Shown: positions 30,737 through 42,129 of the stretch, piece after piece
How positions within the stretch are numbered: the first letter of the stretch is position 1
Layout of the letters: the number at the start of each line of letters is the position of its first letter
Made by a program: the position numbers and the translations under genes
From: Virgibacillus ihumii
GTDB lineage: Bacteria > Bacillota > Bacilli > Bacillales > Amphibacillaceae
Direction of reading: 5' to 3'
Length of the DNA: 64,000 nt
NCBI RefSeq assembly: GCF_902726655.1
Contig: NZ_CACVAN010000001.1
Location: forward strand, 1,488,001 to 1,552,000
The notes under the pieces: model-generated
What the model saw: the letters and a program-made list of their open reading frames with translations, nothing else
Database searches by the model: none
What the model was told of the DNA's origin: nothing

Positions 30737-30746
30737 TGCTTCCATT

Positions 30747-33623
30747 CTATTTCGTGCCTACTTTTTCGTGCTCTTTAAGGTCCGCTTCCATTCGTTTTCG
30801 GTCACGTTCAAGAATTGGCTTCAGATAACGGCCGGTGTACGATTGTTCTGTATCAGCAATTGCCTCCGGTGTTCCCGTTGCAATGATTTCTCCGCCGCGG
30901 TCGCCACCTTCAGGACCAAGGTCAATAATATGATCGGCAGTTTTGATGACGTCCAGATTATGCTCGATAATCAGCACAGAATCACCATTTTCCACGAGCC
31001 GCTGCAGTACATTCAATAACCGGCGGATGTCGTCTGTATGCAAGCCTGTCGTTGGTTCATCCAAAATATAAAATGACTTGCCGTTTGAACGACGGTGTAG
31101 TTCGCTCGCCAGCTTAACCCGTTGTGCTTCCCCACCGGACAAAGTAGTTGCTGGCTGCCCCAGTCTCACATAGCCGAGACCCACATCAAAGACGGTCTGA
31201 ATTTTTCGCCTGATTTTCGGGATATTCGCAAAAAAGTCCAGCGCTTCTTCAACGGTCATATCAAGCACATCAGCAATACTTTTGCCTTTATATTTTACCT
31301 CCAGTGTTTCCCGGTTGTACCGCTTACCGTGACAAACCTCACACGGAACATATACATCCGGCAGAAAATGCATCTCAATTTTGATAATGCCATCGCCGCG
31401 GCATGCCTCACAGCGTCCGCCTTTTACATTAAAGCTGAACCGGCCTTTCTTATATCCGCGGACTTTTGCCTCGTTTGTCTGGGCAAACACATCCCGGATA
31501 TTATCAAACACACCGGTGTATGTTGCCGGATTGGAGCGTGGCGTCCTTCCAATCGGTGCCTGATCAATATCAATAACCTTTTCAAGATGTTTGAGTCCCT
31601 TCATTTTTTCATATTTTCCCGGTTTAAGTTTACTCCGGTGCAACTGTTTTGACAGGGATTTATATAAAATCTCATTGACCAGTGTACTCTTTCCCGAGCC
31701 GGAAACCCCTGTTACTACTGTCATGAGTCCAATCGGAAATTTAACGTCGACGTTTTTCAGGTTATTTTCTTCAGCGCCAACAATTTCAATATTCCGCTTC
31801 GATGGTTTTCGCCGCTTAACCGGCAATGGGACATACTCATCTCCGGACAAATATTTTCCTGTCAGTGATTGTTTGTTTTTCTTCACTTTTTCAGGTGTCC
31901 CGCTGGCTACTATTTCACCGCCATGCTCACCGGCGCCTGGACCGATATCAACCAAATAATCAGCAGCAAGCATGGTATCTTCATCATGTTCCACAACAAT
32001 CAGCGTGTTATCCAGGTCACGCATTTGTTTCAGCGTGTTGATCAATCGGTAATTATCCCGCTGATGCAGGCCAATCGACGGTTCGTCCAGAACATAGAGG
32101 ACGCCGGTCAGTGCCGAACCGATTTGCGTGGCTAGTCGGATCCGCTGTGCTTCTCCGCCGGATAATGTACCGGCAGCCCGGGAAAGTGTCAGATATTCCA
32201 GCCCGACATTATTCAAAAAGTCGAGCCTGTCAGAGATTTCCTTCAAAATCATTCTGGCAATTTTCTCTTCTTTTTCCGTCAATTCCAGATTGTTGAAAAA
32301 ATCGTGCGCCTCCACAATGGAATAATCGGTAACCTGGCTTATGTGCATATTGTTTATCAGTACTGCCAGCGCACCTTCCTTCAGCCGGTATCCCTTACAG
32401 TCAGGACATTTGGTTTGTGCCATATATTTCCCAAGCATCTCCCGTATAAAATCTGATGATGTTTCTTTGTAGCGGCGTGCAATATTATTCAGAACACCTT
32501 CAAAGAAAATATCATTATCACGGATATTGCCAAAATCATTTTTGTAATAGAAATGAATTTTTTCATTTCCGCTGCCATACAGTATTTTATTTATTTGTTT
32601 GGATGGAATTTTTTTAACCGGGATGTTCATATCAATTCCATAGTGGTCACAAACACTTTTGAGCAGTTGCGGATAATACTGCGAACTGATTGGTTCCCAA
32701 GCCGCAATTGCATGTTCATTCAGCGTCCTGTCCCAGTCGGGAATAACAAGATCCAAGTCCACTTCCAGGTTGGTCCCAAGCCCGTCACACGTTGGGCAGG
32801 CACCAAATGGACTGTTAAATGAAAATAGTCTTGGCTCAAGCTCACCGATGGAAAATCCACAAATCGGACAGGCATGATTTTCATTGAACATAAGTTCTTC
32901 GTCCCCGATTACATCCACAATAATTTTTCCTTCACCCAATGCAAGGGCAGTCTCAATCGAATCGCTTAATCGGCCAGCAACACCCTCCTTGACAACAATT
33001 CGGTCTACAACCACCTCAATGGAATGTTTTTTATTTTTATCAAGATTGATTTCCTCGGTAATTTCACGCATTTCCTGATCTACACGGATCCGGACATAGC
33101 CTTCACGCTTCAATTTCTCAAAAGTTTTTGCATGCTCTCCTTTTCGCCCGGAAACAACCGGGGCAAGGATTTGCATTTTGGTCCGTTCGGGGTACTCCAA
33201 AATCCTGTCAACCATCTGCTGGACAGTCTGTGACGTAATTTCAATCCCATGTTTCGGACATGTCGGCCGGCCGACACGGGCGTATAATAACCGTAAATAA
33301 TCATAGATTTCAGTAACCGTACCAACTGTCGAACGCGGATTTCTGCTTGTAGTCTTCTGATCAATCGATATTGCCGGTGACAACCCTTCAATTGCATCGA
33401 CATCAGGCTTGTCCATTTGACCTAAAAATTGACGGGCATAGGCAGACAGGGACTCGACATAACGCCGCTGTCCCTCTGCATAAATTGTGTCAAAGGCAAG
33501 CGATGACTTTCCAGACCCTGATAACCCGGTTAACACGACAAGTTTATTCTTTGGAATCGTCACGTCAACATTTTTCAGATTATGCGCACGCGCTCCTTGT
33601 ATATTGATTGATTTACTGGGCAT
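30747..33623 (-). CDS. uvrA: Excinuclease ABC subunit A
   Basis: Damage-recognition ATPase of nucleotide excision repair, 958 residues. Two ABC modules with Walker [10 protein letters not shown] and GVSGSGKST, signatures LSGGEAQR (twice), and zinc modules with CPICGF/CPTCDG and [16 protein letters not shown]. Lies 54 bp downstream of uvrB in one LexA-controlled operon. Confidence 0.98.
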   Translation of the reverse strand: MPSKSINIQGARAHNLKNVDVTIPKNKLVVLTGLSGSGKSSLAFDTIYAEGQRRYVESLSAYARQFLGQMDKPDVDAIEGLSPAISIDQKTTSRNPRSTVGTVTEIYDYLRLLYARVGRPTCPKHGIEITSQTVQQMVDRILEYPERTKMQILAPVVSGRKGEHAKTFEKLKREGYVRIRVDQEMREITEEINLDKNKKHSIEVVVDRIVVKEGVAGRLSDSIETALALGEGKIIVDVIGDEELMFNENHACPICGFSIGELEPRLFSFNSPFGACPTCDGLGTNLEVDLDLVIPDWDRTLNEHAIAAWEPISSQYYPQLLKSVCDHYGIDMNIPVKKIPSKQINKILYGSGNEKIHFYYKNDFGNIRDNDIFFEGVLNNIARRYKETSSDFIREMLGKYMAQTKCPDCKGYRLKEGALAVLINNMHISQVTDYSIVEAHDFFNNLELTEKEEKIARMILKEISDRLDFLNNVGLEYLTLSRAAGTLSGGEAQRIRLATQIGSALTGVLYVLDEPSIGLHQRDNYRLINTLKQMRDLDNTLIVVEHDEDTMLAADYLVDIGPGAGEHGGEIVASGTPEKVKKNKQSLTGKYLSGDEYVPLPVKRRKPSKRNIEIVGAEENNLKNVDVKFPIGLMTVVTGVSGSGKSTLVNEILYKSLSKQLHRSKLKPGKYEKMKGLKHLEKVIDIDQAPIGRTPRSNPATYTGVFDNIRDVFAQTNEAKVRGYKKGRFSFNVKGGRCEACRGDGIIKIEMHFLPDVYVPCEVCHGKRYNRETLEVKYKGKSIADVLDMTVEEALDFFANIPKIRRKIQTVFDVGLGYVRLGQPATTLSGGEAQRVKLASELHRRSNGKSFYILDEPTTGLHTDDIRRLLNVLQRLVENGDSVLIIEHNLDVIKTADHIIDLGPEGGDRGGEIIATGTPEAIADTEQSYTGRYLKPILERDRKRMEADLKEHEKVGTK

Positions 33624-33677
33624 GAACGGCTCATCCTTCCACTTTCGATATCGTCTTTGCTCAAATAATATCGTTAT

Positions 33678-35660
33678 TTAACCTTCTGCTTTTAATTCAA
33701 GTATTATATCACGAAGTTCGGCTGCCTTCTCAAAATCAAGCGCTTTGGCAGCATCCTTCATTTCTTTTTCCATATTTTCTATCGTTTTTGCTTTCTCTGG
33801 TTTTGACAGATTGGCAAGGCTGGCAGATTTACTTTCATATTCTTCCGTATCCTCTGCTGCAACCGTAGCTCGAATCACATCACGGACATCCTTTTTGATG
33901 GTGGTTGGTGTAATGTTATGTTCTTCATTGTAAGCCATCTGCTTCTCACGGCGGCGATTCGTCTCATCAATCGCAACTTGCATGGAATTTGTAATCCGGT
34001 CTCCAAACATGACCACTTCACCGTTTTCATTACGTGCAGCCCGTCCCATTGTCTGGATCAGCGAGCGTTCAGACCGCAAAAAGCCTTCCTTATCGGCATC
34101 CAAAATTGCAACCAATGAAACTTCCGGAATATCAAGTCCTTCACGCAACAGGTTAATACCGACAAGCACATCATATTTACCAACCCGCAAATCCCGAATA
34201 ACTTCAATACGCTCGAGTGTTTTAATCTCGGAATGCAAATAGGCAACTTTAAAGCCTATCTCCTTCAAATAATCGGTTAAATCCTCTGACATTTTTTTCG
34301 TCAGCGTGGTCACAAGCACACGTTCGTTCCGTTTGGACCGTTTATTGACTTCCTCAATCAAGTTATCTATCTGACCTTCAATCGGCCGAACATCAATTTT
34401 CGGATCAAGCAGCCCGGTTGGCCGGATAATTTGTTCTGTTACATCCGGTGCATGCTCATTTTCATACGGTCCGGGTGTTGCTGAGACATAAATCAATTGA
34501 TTGGTTGCTGTTTCAAACTCTCCAAACGTAAGCGGCCGGTTATCAAGCGCTGACGGCAAACGGAATCCGTGATCAACAAGCACCTGTTTCCGTGCCTTGT
34601 CTCCATTATACATTCCCCTTACTTGTGGCAGGGTAACATGCGACTCATCAACAACGACAAGAAAATCATCCGGGAAATAATCGAGCAGTGTATATGGCGT
34701 TGAACCTGGTGAACGAAATGTTAGATGACGTGAATAATTTTCAATTCCAGAACAAAAACCCATTTCATGCATCATTTCGATATCGTAATTTGTCCGTTGT
34801 TCCAGCCGCTGTGCCTCGAGAAGCTTATCTTCATCCCGCAATTCTTTCAGCCGATCAGCTAATTCCTGCTCAATGTTTTTAATGGCCTGCTTTAATTTCT
34901 CTTCACGGGTAACAAAGTGAGAAGCCGGGAAAATAGCCACATGTTCACGGTCGCCGACAATTTCACCAGTGAGTGCATCGACTTCACGAATCCGATCTAT
35001 TTCATCACCAAAAAACTCAATTCGCATACAGTGTTCCTCTTTTGAGGCAGGGATAACCTCCACAGAGTCACCCCGGACACGAAACGTTCCACGCTGAAAA
35101 TTAATATCATTACGGGCATACTGAATATCCACAAGGTCCCTCAGTAACTGATCCCGATCTTTTTCCATGCCCATTCTTAGTGACAGGACTTGGCTTTCAT
35201 AGTCTTCCGGCGAACCCAAACCGTAGATGCATGAGACACTCGCAACAATCAGTACATCACGACGCTCAAACAGCGATGATGTCGCAGAGTGCCGTAATTT
35301 ATCGATTTCGTCATTAATGCTAGCATCTTTTTCAATAAATGTATCAGTTGACGGCACATATGCTTCCGGTTGATAGTAATCGTAATAACTGACAAAGTAT
35401 TCAACTGCATTATTCGGGAAGTACTCTTTGAACTCACTGTACAGCTGTCCAGCCAGAGTTTTATTATGGGCAATCACCAGTGTAGGTCGGTTAATTTCCG
35501 TAATCACATTTGATACGGTAAACGTTTTGCCGGTTCCGGTTGCACCAAGCAGTGTCTGGTGGCGCTGTCCGGCCCTTACTTTTTCAATAAGTTCCTCTAT
35601 CGCTTTCGGCTGATCTCCACTTGGCTCGTACTGTGCCACAAGATCAAATTGATTTTTCAC
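33678..35660 (-). CDS. uvrB: Excinuclease ABC subunit B
   Basis: 660-residue helicase-like subunit that verifies lesions. Walker [11 protein letters not shown], the beta-hairpin [12 protein letters not shown] that inserts between strands, DEAD-like DESHVT, and a C-terminal UVR domain ([18 protein letters not shown]) that contacts UvrC. First gene of the uvrBA operon. Confidence 0.98.
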   Translation of the reverse strand: MKNQFDLVAQYEPSGDQPKAIEELIEKVRAGQRHQTLLGATGTGKTFTVSNVITEINRPTLVIAHNKTLAGQLYSEFKEYFPNNAVEYFVSYYDYYQPEAYVPSTDTFIEKDASINDEIDKLRHSATSSLFERRDVLIVASVSCIYGLGSPEDYESQVLSLRMGMEKDRDQLLRDLVDIQYARNDINFQRGTFRVRGDSVEVIPASKEEHCMRIEFFGDEIDRIREVDALTGEIVGDREHVAIFPASHFVTREEKLKQAIKNIEQELADRLKELRDEDKLLEAQRLEQRTNYDIEMMHEMGFCSGIENYSRHLTFRSPGSTPYTLLDYFPDDFLVVVDESHVTLPQVRGMYNGDKARKQVLVDHGFRLPSALDNRPLTFGEFETATNQLIYVSATPGPYENEHAPDVTEQIIRPTGLLDPKIDVRPIEGQIDNLIEEVNKRSKRNERVLVTTLTKKMSEDLTDYLKEIGFKVAYLHSEIKTLERIEVIRDLRVGKYDVLVGINLLREGLDIPEVSLVAILDADKEGFLRSERSLIQTMGRAARNENGEVVMFGDRITNSMQVAIDETNRRREKQMAYNEEHNITPTTIKKDVRDVIRATVAAEDTEEYESKSASLANLSKPEKAKTIENMEKEMKDAAKALDFEKAAELRDIILELKAEG

Positions 35661-35729
35661 AGGGCAATCCTCCGTTCATCGGTCTACATTCCAGTTTACC
35701 ATAGTTTTAATGTAATTTTAACAGATTTG

Positions 35730-35743
35730 CGAACAAATATTCG
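35730..35743 (-). promoter_or_regulatory. LexA (SOS) box of uvrBA
   Basis: CGAACAAATATTCG differs from the Gram-positive SOS consensus CGAAC-N4-GTTCG at one position and lies 70 bp upstream of the uvrB start. Confidence 0.75.
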
Positions 35744-35888
35744 ATTAATATGCTTAACATTTTTACATATACATTCTACCCATTCTATTCAGACATAAAT
35801 CCGTCAAAAAGAACGCATCTCCTCTGATTGATACACGAACCGGTCTCGCTTATAATCAAATTAGAAGGAATGGGAAAGGATGTAGACA

Positions 35889-36626
35889 ATGAAAAAAATG
35901 ATTATGCTGATTCTCACAGCAACTGTACTTGCAGCATGCGGGCAATCGGATGATACCAGCAGTTCCGATAGTGAAGTTGTTCAGCCGATCAGAGCTGATT
36001 TAAACGTGCCGGAAAAAGGTGATACAGACGAGACCGTTACTTTCAAAGTAACTGTTACCCAAGATGGCAAAGCTGTTAAAGATGCAGATGAAGTCAAATT
36101 CGAAATCTGGCGCGAAGGTTCTAAAGATGACAGTGAAATGATCGAGGCAAACAACATGAAGGACGGTGCATACACGGTTGAGAACACATTTACCGGAAAA
36201 GGCATCTATTATATTCAATCCCATGTTACCGCCAAACAAATGCACACTATGCCGAAAGCGAAAATAAATATCGGCAATGCACAAGCAAGTAAGGATAAAA
36301 CCGACAAAGAACAGGGACATCACCATTCCCAAACAACTGTAAAATTCCATCCCCCTGAAAAAATCACTGCGGATGAAAGTGCAGCGTTTACAGCAACCGT
36401 TTCGACTAAACAAGAACCATTATCAGCTGCATCCGTTACCATGGAAATTTGGCAGGAAAGCGATGAAAAACATGATTGGGTTACAATGACTGAACAAAAT
36501 GCGGGAACCTATCAAGCTAAGACAACATTTAAAAATAGTGGAACCTATAAGATAAAAGTTCATGTAAAAAAAGGCGACATTCATTATCATAATGTTTTTA
36601 AGATAAATGCAGATAAAAGGCAGTAA
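35889..36626 (+). CDS. Lipoprotein with two YtkA/FixH-like domains
   Basis: 245 residues with a lipoprotein signal (lipobox LAAC, Cys at residue 17). Two related beta-sandwich domains follow: about residues 38-135 (VTFKVTVTQDGKAV, VKFEIWREGS, GAYTVENTF) and about 155-243 (AAFTATVSTKQEP, VTMEIWQES, GTYQAKTTF), joined by a lysine- and histidine-rich linker. YtkA-like domains are found in copper- or oxidase-related lipoproteins; a role here is inferred only. Not linked to an oxidase locus. Ends in a strong terminator. Confidence 0.8.
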   Translation: MKKMIMLILTATVLAACGQSDDTSSSDSEVVQPIRADLNVPEKGDTDETVTFKVTVTQDGKAVKDADEVKFEIWREGSKDDSEMIEANNMKDGAYTVENTFTGKGIYYIQSHVTAKQMHTMPKAKINIGNAQASKDKTDKEQGHHHSQTTVKFHPPEKITADESAAFTATVSTKQEPLSAASVTMEIWQESDEKHDWVTMTEQNAGTYQAKTTFKNSGTYKIKVHVKKGDIHYHNVFKINADKRQ

Positions 36627-36652
36627 GGTGGTTTGACACCTTACTGCCTTTT
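36615..36652. terminator. Bidirectional terminator between the lipoprotein gene and minJ
   Basis: A perfect 16-bp stem (36615-36630 with 36637-36652), 6-nt loop, T-rich on the plus side; it contains the lipoprotein stop codon and adjoins the minJ stop. Confidence 0.85.
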
Positions 36653-36656
36653 CTTA

Positions 36657-37847
36657 CTATTGGTTAACCTTTTGCTCCGTTTCATAATTCCGGAAAGTTG
36701 TTGTTACAATTCCCAGTTCGTGATGATCACCCTCATATAAGGGACTCTGCACAAACCTGACCTCATGATGTTCATCAACAATTTCAAGTTTGAAAAACGT
36801 ATTTTTTTGCAATGCATAATAAAAATCATGGAGGCTGTTTACATGGTGTCCATTCACTTTTACGATGGAATCGCCAACCACCACACCCAGCCGCTCTGCG
36901 GGGGAATTAGGGACGATACCCAACACTTTAAAGCCTCTGGTTTGACGGCTGAAGTAAGCGTTGTGTTTGTTTTCAAATGCCCGGTGCCTGTAACTGATAA
37001 ACTCTTTTCCAATGATTCCAAGCACAATCGCTGCAATAGACAGCCATCGAACATAAATACTCCCGACTGCTAAAAGAAACACCATAGATCCCAGTATAAA
37101 GACCGACTTGGATATTCGCTCAGCAGCCTTTTCCGGTAAACTGCTTTTTACCGTATAATCAAATCCAACCAGAAACGGAACGAGCAACAGACTGTACGTT
37201 TCACCGTTCATGGAAAAATAAGGCCAAAACGGGGCAAACGATGTAATCAGCCCGGATGGCACCAGCACAAAAAATGGAATAACGCTCAATTTCTTTATAT
37301 GATGAGCTCCAACAAGCATTCCGCGCCGGCCCGAAATCATATCTGGGAATGACGTATTATTTTGAACACGTTTTGTTAATACAGCTTCCGTAAACAGCAT
37401 GATGGAAAGCAAAAATACCAATCCGGTAAAATTGGTCTCCGTGAACAACCCGCCGTCAATTACGTTTTGACTTGACGGGATAAACGGCAGCACAAGCAGA
37501 ATCAGATAGCCTATACCAACCGTATAACTAGCAGACAACAGTGTGAACCGTAACGTAATACTAAGTATAATTGCAAGACTACTTAATACAAGAATGGTTT
37601 CATATGAAAAAACAACCCCGGCGCCGAGAAAAATGATGGATATAAAAAGACCGGATAACAAACCAACAGTCCAAGTGTTTTTCCATTCCGAAAATACATC
37701 AAACAGCTTAAATCCAAAATTATTCCTTTCCTTTTGTATCCGTTTTATCCCGGCAAGGAATATTAGTAATATGATCCAATATAGAAGTGGATTAAAAAAT
37801 ATTTTTCCCACTCCTTTTGCCAATTCAATCAACCATGATTCTGCCAT
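36657..37847 (-). CDS. minJ: Cell-division topological protein MinJ
   Basis: 396 residues: about eight TM segments in the first 290 residues, then a cytoplasmic PDZ domain at the C-terminus (VPNSPAERLGVVVGDSIVKV, NSLHDFYYAL). This is the plan of MinJ, which bridges DivIVA and MinD at the poles and septum. ATG 37847 follows AAGGTGA. The gene lies upstream of ctpB in the order seen in B. subtilis. Sequence identity outside the PDZ cannot be judged by eye. Confidence 0.82.
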   Translation of the reverse strand: MAESWLIELAKGVGKIFFNPLLYWIILLIFLAGIKRIQKERNNFGFKLFDVFSEWKNTWTVGLLSGLFISIIFLGAGVVFSYETILVLSSLAIILSITLRFTLLSASYTVGIGYLILLVLPFIPSSQNVIDGGLFTETNFTGLVFLLSIMLFTEAVLTKRVQNNTSFPDMISGRRGMLVGAHHIKKLSVIPFFVLVPSGLITSFAPFWPYFSMNGETYSLLLVPFLVGFDYTVKSSLPEKAAERISKSVFILGSMVFLLAVGSIYVRWLSIAAIVLGIIGKEFISYRHRAFENKHNAYFSRQTRGFKVLGIVPNSPAERLGVVVGDSIVKVNGHHVNSLHDFYYALQKNTFFKLEIVDEHHEVRFVQSPLYEGDHHELGIVTTTFRNYETEQKVNQ

Positions 37848-37952
37848 ATAATCACCTTCCACCATCGAAGCAAATCCTTAACTATTACAGTAATATTCGA
37901 TATTCGCAGGGTTATTTCCTGCTTCCGTATCAAATTTTACGATTTGATTGGA

Positions 37953-38183
37953 AGAAGCTGGAACAAATCAAAAAGTGTAATTCAAAAACGAACAATTCAG
38001 AGACTAGCGGAGGAAATATACGTAGACTCCTGCGGGAGGACATGCCTAGATGAGACTCTGAGTGCGTAGCACGAAGAGGCTTAACAGCCGCCCGCGGAAA
38101 GCGAAGTATATTTCCGGAGCGGCTGAGCCCACCAACTTTCATTCGTTTTTTCTTTTGATAAAACCCTTTTTGTTCCAGCCTCT
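37953..38183 (+). repeat. Bacillaceae-type dispersed repeat, copy B with outer arms
   Basis: Core 38005-38124 matches copy A at 116 of 120 positions. The outer ends pair: AGCTGGAACAAA at the left (from 37956) with TTTGTTCCAGC at the right (to 38179). The whole 37866-38183 gap is taken up by this element; no gene seen. Confidence 0.85.
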
Positions 38184-39644
38184 TTATTTATATAATACAT
38201 ATAATGCTTTTTCCATTTGCCGGTCCTCTTTTCCACCCCTGATTTTTTCAACAATCGCTGTTTCAATCTTACCAGCAGTTTTAGCATTAATTTTTCCGGT
38301 TACATTTAAATCATTTTTCTTCTGAAACTTTTTGACGGCCTCTTCGGTTTCTTTATTAAAATAGCCATCCGTTCGTCCCGGATTATATCCGAGACCTTTC
38401 AGCATAACCTGCATATTTTCCACCTTATCGCCCGTATGATTATACGATATTGGTTCTTTTACCTGAACCGGATTGGTGAAATAGTATTCCGGCTGTTTTA
38501 CTTTTATTGTCGGCTTAACACCTTTCTCGTGAATCCATGTACCTTCCGGAGAAAGCCACTTGAACAAGGTAAGCTTCAGCGTACTCCCATCTCCAAGCGG
38601 TACAGCCTGCTGGACAGTTCCTTTACCGAAACTTGTCACACCGACAACCTCATATCCAGTTTCTTTCATGGCAACAGCCAGGATTTCAGATGCGGATGCA
38701 CTGCCTTCGTTGATAATAACACTGATAGGATAAGGTTTTTTCTCTTTAAGGTTCGAAAATGACTTTGATGTCTTCCCTTGCGGATTTTCAATTTGAACCA
38801 TTGGCGTGTCCTCAGGAATAAAATTCTTCAATATTCCTTCGACAGCACTCAACAAACCACCAGGGTTCCCCCGGACATCAATAACCAGTCCTTCAATCCC
38901 TTTTTCCTCCAAGTCTTTAAGCTGCTTGGAAAAATGCTGGGCAGTATTCTCGGAAAACGAAGTGATTTCAATAACTCCTGTTTTCTGGCCATTAATATTT
39001 TTTATTTCCGAATACACCGTTTCAAGCGGGATATCATCACGCACAATTGTTACTTTGAATGGCTCCTTAACACCTGCGCGCTGTACTTCCAGAACAACTT
39101 CAGATCCTTTCTCCCCACGGATAAGCTCAACCGCCTCAAATAAATCCATTCCGACTACACTTTTTCCGTCAACACTGAGGATTTTATCATTCGGCCGTAG
39201 CCCTGCTTCTTCTGCGGGAGAATTTTTAATTGGGGCAACAATATTTACCTTGCCATTAATCATGCTTACCTCAGCACCGATTCCCTCAAAGGAGGATTCG
39301 ATTGTATTGCTGAACTGCTCCATTGTTTCGGCGTCCATATATGTACTGTATGGATCGTCCAATGAATTGAGCATGCCCTGAATTGCACCTTCAATAAGCT
39401 GCTTGTCCGACACATCATGCAGATAATTATCTTTTATTAAATTGTAAGCATTGGCAACTTTACTAACGTCCCCCATTAAATTAGCCTGCCGTTTATCTGA
39501 AGAGCCGGATGAATCAGCTGATTCCTGGGTAACGGAACCGGATGTTTGATCCTGCGCCAATTGCACTCCAAAATAAGCGCCTGCAAATCCAAGAACTAGT
39601 GCAGCAAGCAAAATAAGAACGATATGCTGTTTACGGAGATTCAT
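38184..39644 (-). CDS. ctpB: C-terminal processing protease CtpB-type
   Basis: 486 residues: signal anchor (residues about 7-27), PDZ domain (SPAEEAGLRPNDKILSVDG), peptidase S41 core with the Ser in NEGSASASEI and the Lys in SFGKGTVQQ, and a C-terminal peptidoglycan-binding domain (GLGYNPGRTDGYFNKETEEAV). In B. subtilis CtpB cleaves SpoIVFA during sporulation. Upstream of minJ on the same strand, as expected. The paralogue CtpA has a similar plan; position favours CtpB. Confidence 0.88.
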   Translation of the reverse strand: MNLRKQHIVLILLAALVLGFAGAYFGVQLAQDQTSGSVTQESADSSGSSDKRQANLMGDVSKVANAYNLIKDNYLHDVSDKQLIEGAIQGMLNSLDDPYSTYMDAETMEQFSNTIESSFEGIGAEVSMINGKVNIVAPIKNSPAEEAGLRPNDKILSVDGKSVVGMDLFEAVELIRGEKGSEVVLEVQRAGVKEPFKVTIVRDDIPLETVYSEIKNINGQKTGVIEITSFSENTAQHFSKQLKDLEEKGIEGLVIDVRGNPGGLLSAVEGILKNFIPEDTPMVQIENPQGKTSKSFSNLKEKKPYPISVIINEGSASASEILAVAMKETGYEVVGVTSFGKGTVQQAVPLGDGSTLKLTLFKWLSPEGTWIHEKGVKPTIKVKQPEYYFTNPVQVKEPISYNHTGDKVENMQVMLKGLGYNPGRTDGYFNKETEEAVKKFQKKNDLNVTGKINAKTAGKIETAIVEKIRGGKEDRQMEKALYVLYK

Positions 39645-39696
39645 AGTTTCACCCCTACATCAAAAGTGTTAATTGGCGATTACCGCCAATAATACG

Positions 39697-39731
39697 GAAA
39701 AGGCATCACACCGTATGTGCGATGCCTTTAA
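39697..39731 (-). terminator. Terminator of the M23 peptidase gene
   Basis: AAAGGCATC (39700-39708 region) pairs with GATGCCTTT (39721-39729), loop about 12 nt. Confidence 0.7.
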
Positions 39732-39774
39732 TATTATAGTTTATGCAATCAAATTGCAAATACATTCGTTCATT

Positions 39775-41181
39775 TTATGGCAGGTATGGAAATGGATTGA
39801 TACCGCTGTGATAGCTCCACGGTCCATTGTGCACTTCAAAGTGCAAGTGTGCACCATATGAATTACCGGTATTACCGACTGCACCGATTGTTTGACCGGT
39901 TGAAACCGATTGCCCAAGACTTACCGATCTGCTTGACAAATGTGCATAAACGGTCGATTTGTCGTATTGCGGATGATAAATGTAAATAACATTTCCGTAG
40001 CTGCTGGAATATGCAGATCGCGTTACAACGCCACTGGCTGCAGCCTGAACAGGTGCACCATATCCTGGGGCTAAATCAATACCATAATGATACCCCAAAT
40101 CTCTGCCGCCATAACCGGATGAAATGCCTCCGGAAGTCGGCCAAATGAATATTCCACTGCCTCCAGCGCTTGCGGTTGATGCAGATGTATTGCCGGATGA
40201 TGATGCAGAAGCTGATCCTGACGATGAGCTGCTACTTTCTTGCTGCGCCTCTTGTTGGGCCTCACGTTCTCTTTTTTCAGCAAGCTGCTTCAATCGCTCT
40301 TTTTCATTCGCTGCTTTTTCTTTGGCAGCAGCGATAACCGCAGCCTGATCGCTCAATGTTTTTTGCTTTTCAGCAAGGCTCATCTTGTATTGTTCCAATT
40401 CGTCATGTTTCTTCTTCAATTCACCCATGAGCTGCTCTTTTTCAGACATTTGATCATTTAGCTTGGATTTTAATGATTCCAAGTCCTGTTTTTGATTTTG
40501 AAGGGATGCTTTTTTCTGCTCCACTTCTTTTTTCTTTTGCTCAATTTGTTTCTTTTTGTTCTCAACTTCAGATTTTTTAGTCTGAACTTCCCGCTTCTCT
40601 GCCATGTGTGTTTCCATTATATCCTTATCCTGGTCCATTATCGTATTAACGGCAGTTGATCTGCTGATGAAATCGCCAAAACTTTGAGAACCAAGAATTA
40701 CTTCTATGTACCGCATGTCTCCGCCATTTGACTGAATTGCCCGAAGACGGTCTTTCAATAATTTTTCCCGTTGTTCAATACGCTCTTTTAAGGCTTTAAT
40801 TTCTTTTTTCAGGCGTTCAATTTTTTTCTTCATCGCTTGTATCTGACCGGTTAAATCTTCTATTTCCTGATTCGTCTCCGCTATTTCATTTTCTTTTGCC
40901 TGAATTTTATTTCGGGTATTCGTCAACTTCTGATCAATTGAATCGATATCATTATTGACTTCGGCTTGTTTGTCCTTGTTTTTGGCAATCTTTTCTTCCG
41001 TATTTTCCTCTTTATTGTTTAAATTCCCTTGCTTCTCGTTTATTTTATCCTGCTTTTCTTCCAGTTCATTGATTTTATTATTTAAACCATCAACAGAAGC
41101 AGCCGATACATAATCCCAATTCATAGCTGCTGTTCCCATAACGAGGACAGCCATTATGGTATACGTAACAATTTTCTTCAT
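39775..41181 (-). CDS. Coiled-coil M23 (LytM) murein hydrolase, FtsEX-linked
   Basis: 468 residues. Signal peptide (1-28), a long charged coiled coil (about 30-300), a Ser/Ala/Gly linker (310-340) and a LytM endopeptidase domain: HYGIDLA (zinc His and Asp), YAHLSS, and HLHFEV. All zinc ligands are present, so it should cleave peptide cross-links, unlike EnvC which only activates amidases. Adjacent to ftsEX, which in B. subtilis activates CwlO by contacting a similar coiled coil; the same control is inferred. Confidence 0.9.
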   Translation of the reverse strand: MKKIVTYTIMAVLVMGTAAMNWDYVSAASVDGLNNKINELEEKQDKINEKQGNLNNKEENTEEKIAKNKDKQAEVNNDIDSIDQKLTNTRNKIQAKENEIAETNQEIEDLTGQIQAMKKKIERLKKEIKALKERIEQREKLLKDRLRAIQSNGGDMRYIEVILGSQSFGDFISRSTAVNTIMDQDKDIMETHMAEKREVQTKKSEVENKKKQIEQKKKEVEQKKASLQNQKQDLESLKSKLNDQMSEKEQLMGELKKKHDELEQYKMSLAEKQKTLSDQAAVIAAAKEKAANEKERLKQLAEKREREAQQEAQQESSSSSSGSASASSSGNTSASTASAGGSGIFIWPTSGGISSGYGGRDLGYHYGIDLAPGYGAPVQAAASGVVTRSAYSSSYGNVIYIYHPQYDKSTVYAHLSSRSVSLGQSVSTGQTIGAVGNTGNSYGAHLHFEVHNGPWSYHSGINPFPYLP

Positions 41182-41235
41182 GCTCGTTCCCCTTTCCCTC
41201 TATAAGACTGGTTCATTGTTTATATAAAAGTTGTG

Positions 41236-42129
41236 TCATACTTTCAGGAATTTGCGGACACTCATAACACTTCCCCAAACCCCAATTAGTGCCCCAATTG
41301 CTAGAATGATTAGAGAAAGTTGCCATGCAAATGGGTTAAACGGCAATATCGTCACAAAGTTATATGTTATTTGCTCACTTATATTATTCGCAAGGTAATA
41401 ATATCCTGTCAGCACAGCCGCAATTGGCAGAACTGAACCAAGTATCCCCAGCAGCAACCCTTCGATGAAGAATGGCCATCTGATAAATCCGTTCGTGGCT
41501 CCTACCAGCTTCATGATGCCGATTTCAGTGCTCCGGGCCATTATCGTCAGTTTAATCGTGTTGGAAATAAGGAATATCGCAGTAAAAACCAACCCTACAA
41601 TTAAAATCAGGCCGATGGTGCGTGCATAATCATTAAATTGAAACAAACGCTGCACAACATCTTTTCCGTAATTGACCTGGTAAACATTATCAAAAGACTT
41701 AATCTCTTTCGCTACGTCCATCGTATCGGCAGGGTCTGCAGCCTGAACGATATATGCATGGTTAAGCGGGTTATCCTGCTTAAATAACTTCCATGCATCA
41801 CCTTCTTCACCCATGCTTTTAATCAGATTCTGAAGCTGTTCATCCTTGGAAGAAAACTGAACACTTCCCACTCCATCAATTTGTTTGATTTTCTGCCCAA
41901 GCTCCATAATTTGATCTTCACTTGCCGTCAGATCAACCAACGTTTCAATTTTTACATCTTCCTCTATGTTTTCGGCTATATTATTCAGGTTCAACATCAA
42001 TGCCAGAAATGCACCAACAAGAATCAATGTTGTCGTCACCGCTCCAACTGAAGCCACTGTCATCCAGCCGTTTCGGAATATGTTTTTGGTTCCTTCCCTG
42101 AAATGACGTCTTAATGTCCTAAACTTCAT
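41236..42129 (-). CDS. ftsX: Cell division protein FtsX
   Basis: 297 residues: an N-terminal cytoplasmic tail, TM1 (about 25-45), a large extracellular loop (about 50-165), and three further TMs with MARSTEIGIMKLVGATNGFI between them. It transmits ATP hydrolysis by FtsE to the extracellular hydrolase. ATG 42129 lies within the end of ftsE and is preceded by GGGGTG. Confidence 0.95.
   Translation of the reverse strand: MKFRTLRRHFREGTKNIFRNGWMTVASVGAVTTTLILVGAFLALMLNLNNIAENIEEDVKIETLVDLTASEDQIMELGQKIKQIDGVGSVQFSSKDEQLQNLIKSMGEEGDAWKLFKQDNPLNHAYIVQAADPADTMDVAKEIKSFDNVYQVNYGKDVVQRLFQFNDYARTIGLILIVGLVFTAIFLISNTIKLTIMARSTEIGIMKLVGATNGFIRWPFFIEGLLLGILGSVLPIAAVLTGYYYLANNISEQITYNFVTILPFNPFAWQLSLIILAIGALIGVWGSVMSVRKFLKV

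Noticed and set aside
31122..31652. 176-codon frame antisense to uvrA
   Set aside because: Shadow of uvrA; its cysteines reflect the opposite-strand zinc modules.
38806..39381. 191-codon frame antisense to ctpB
   Set aside because: Lies wholly inside a well-supported gene on the other strand, no ribosome site, no recognisable motif.
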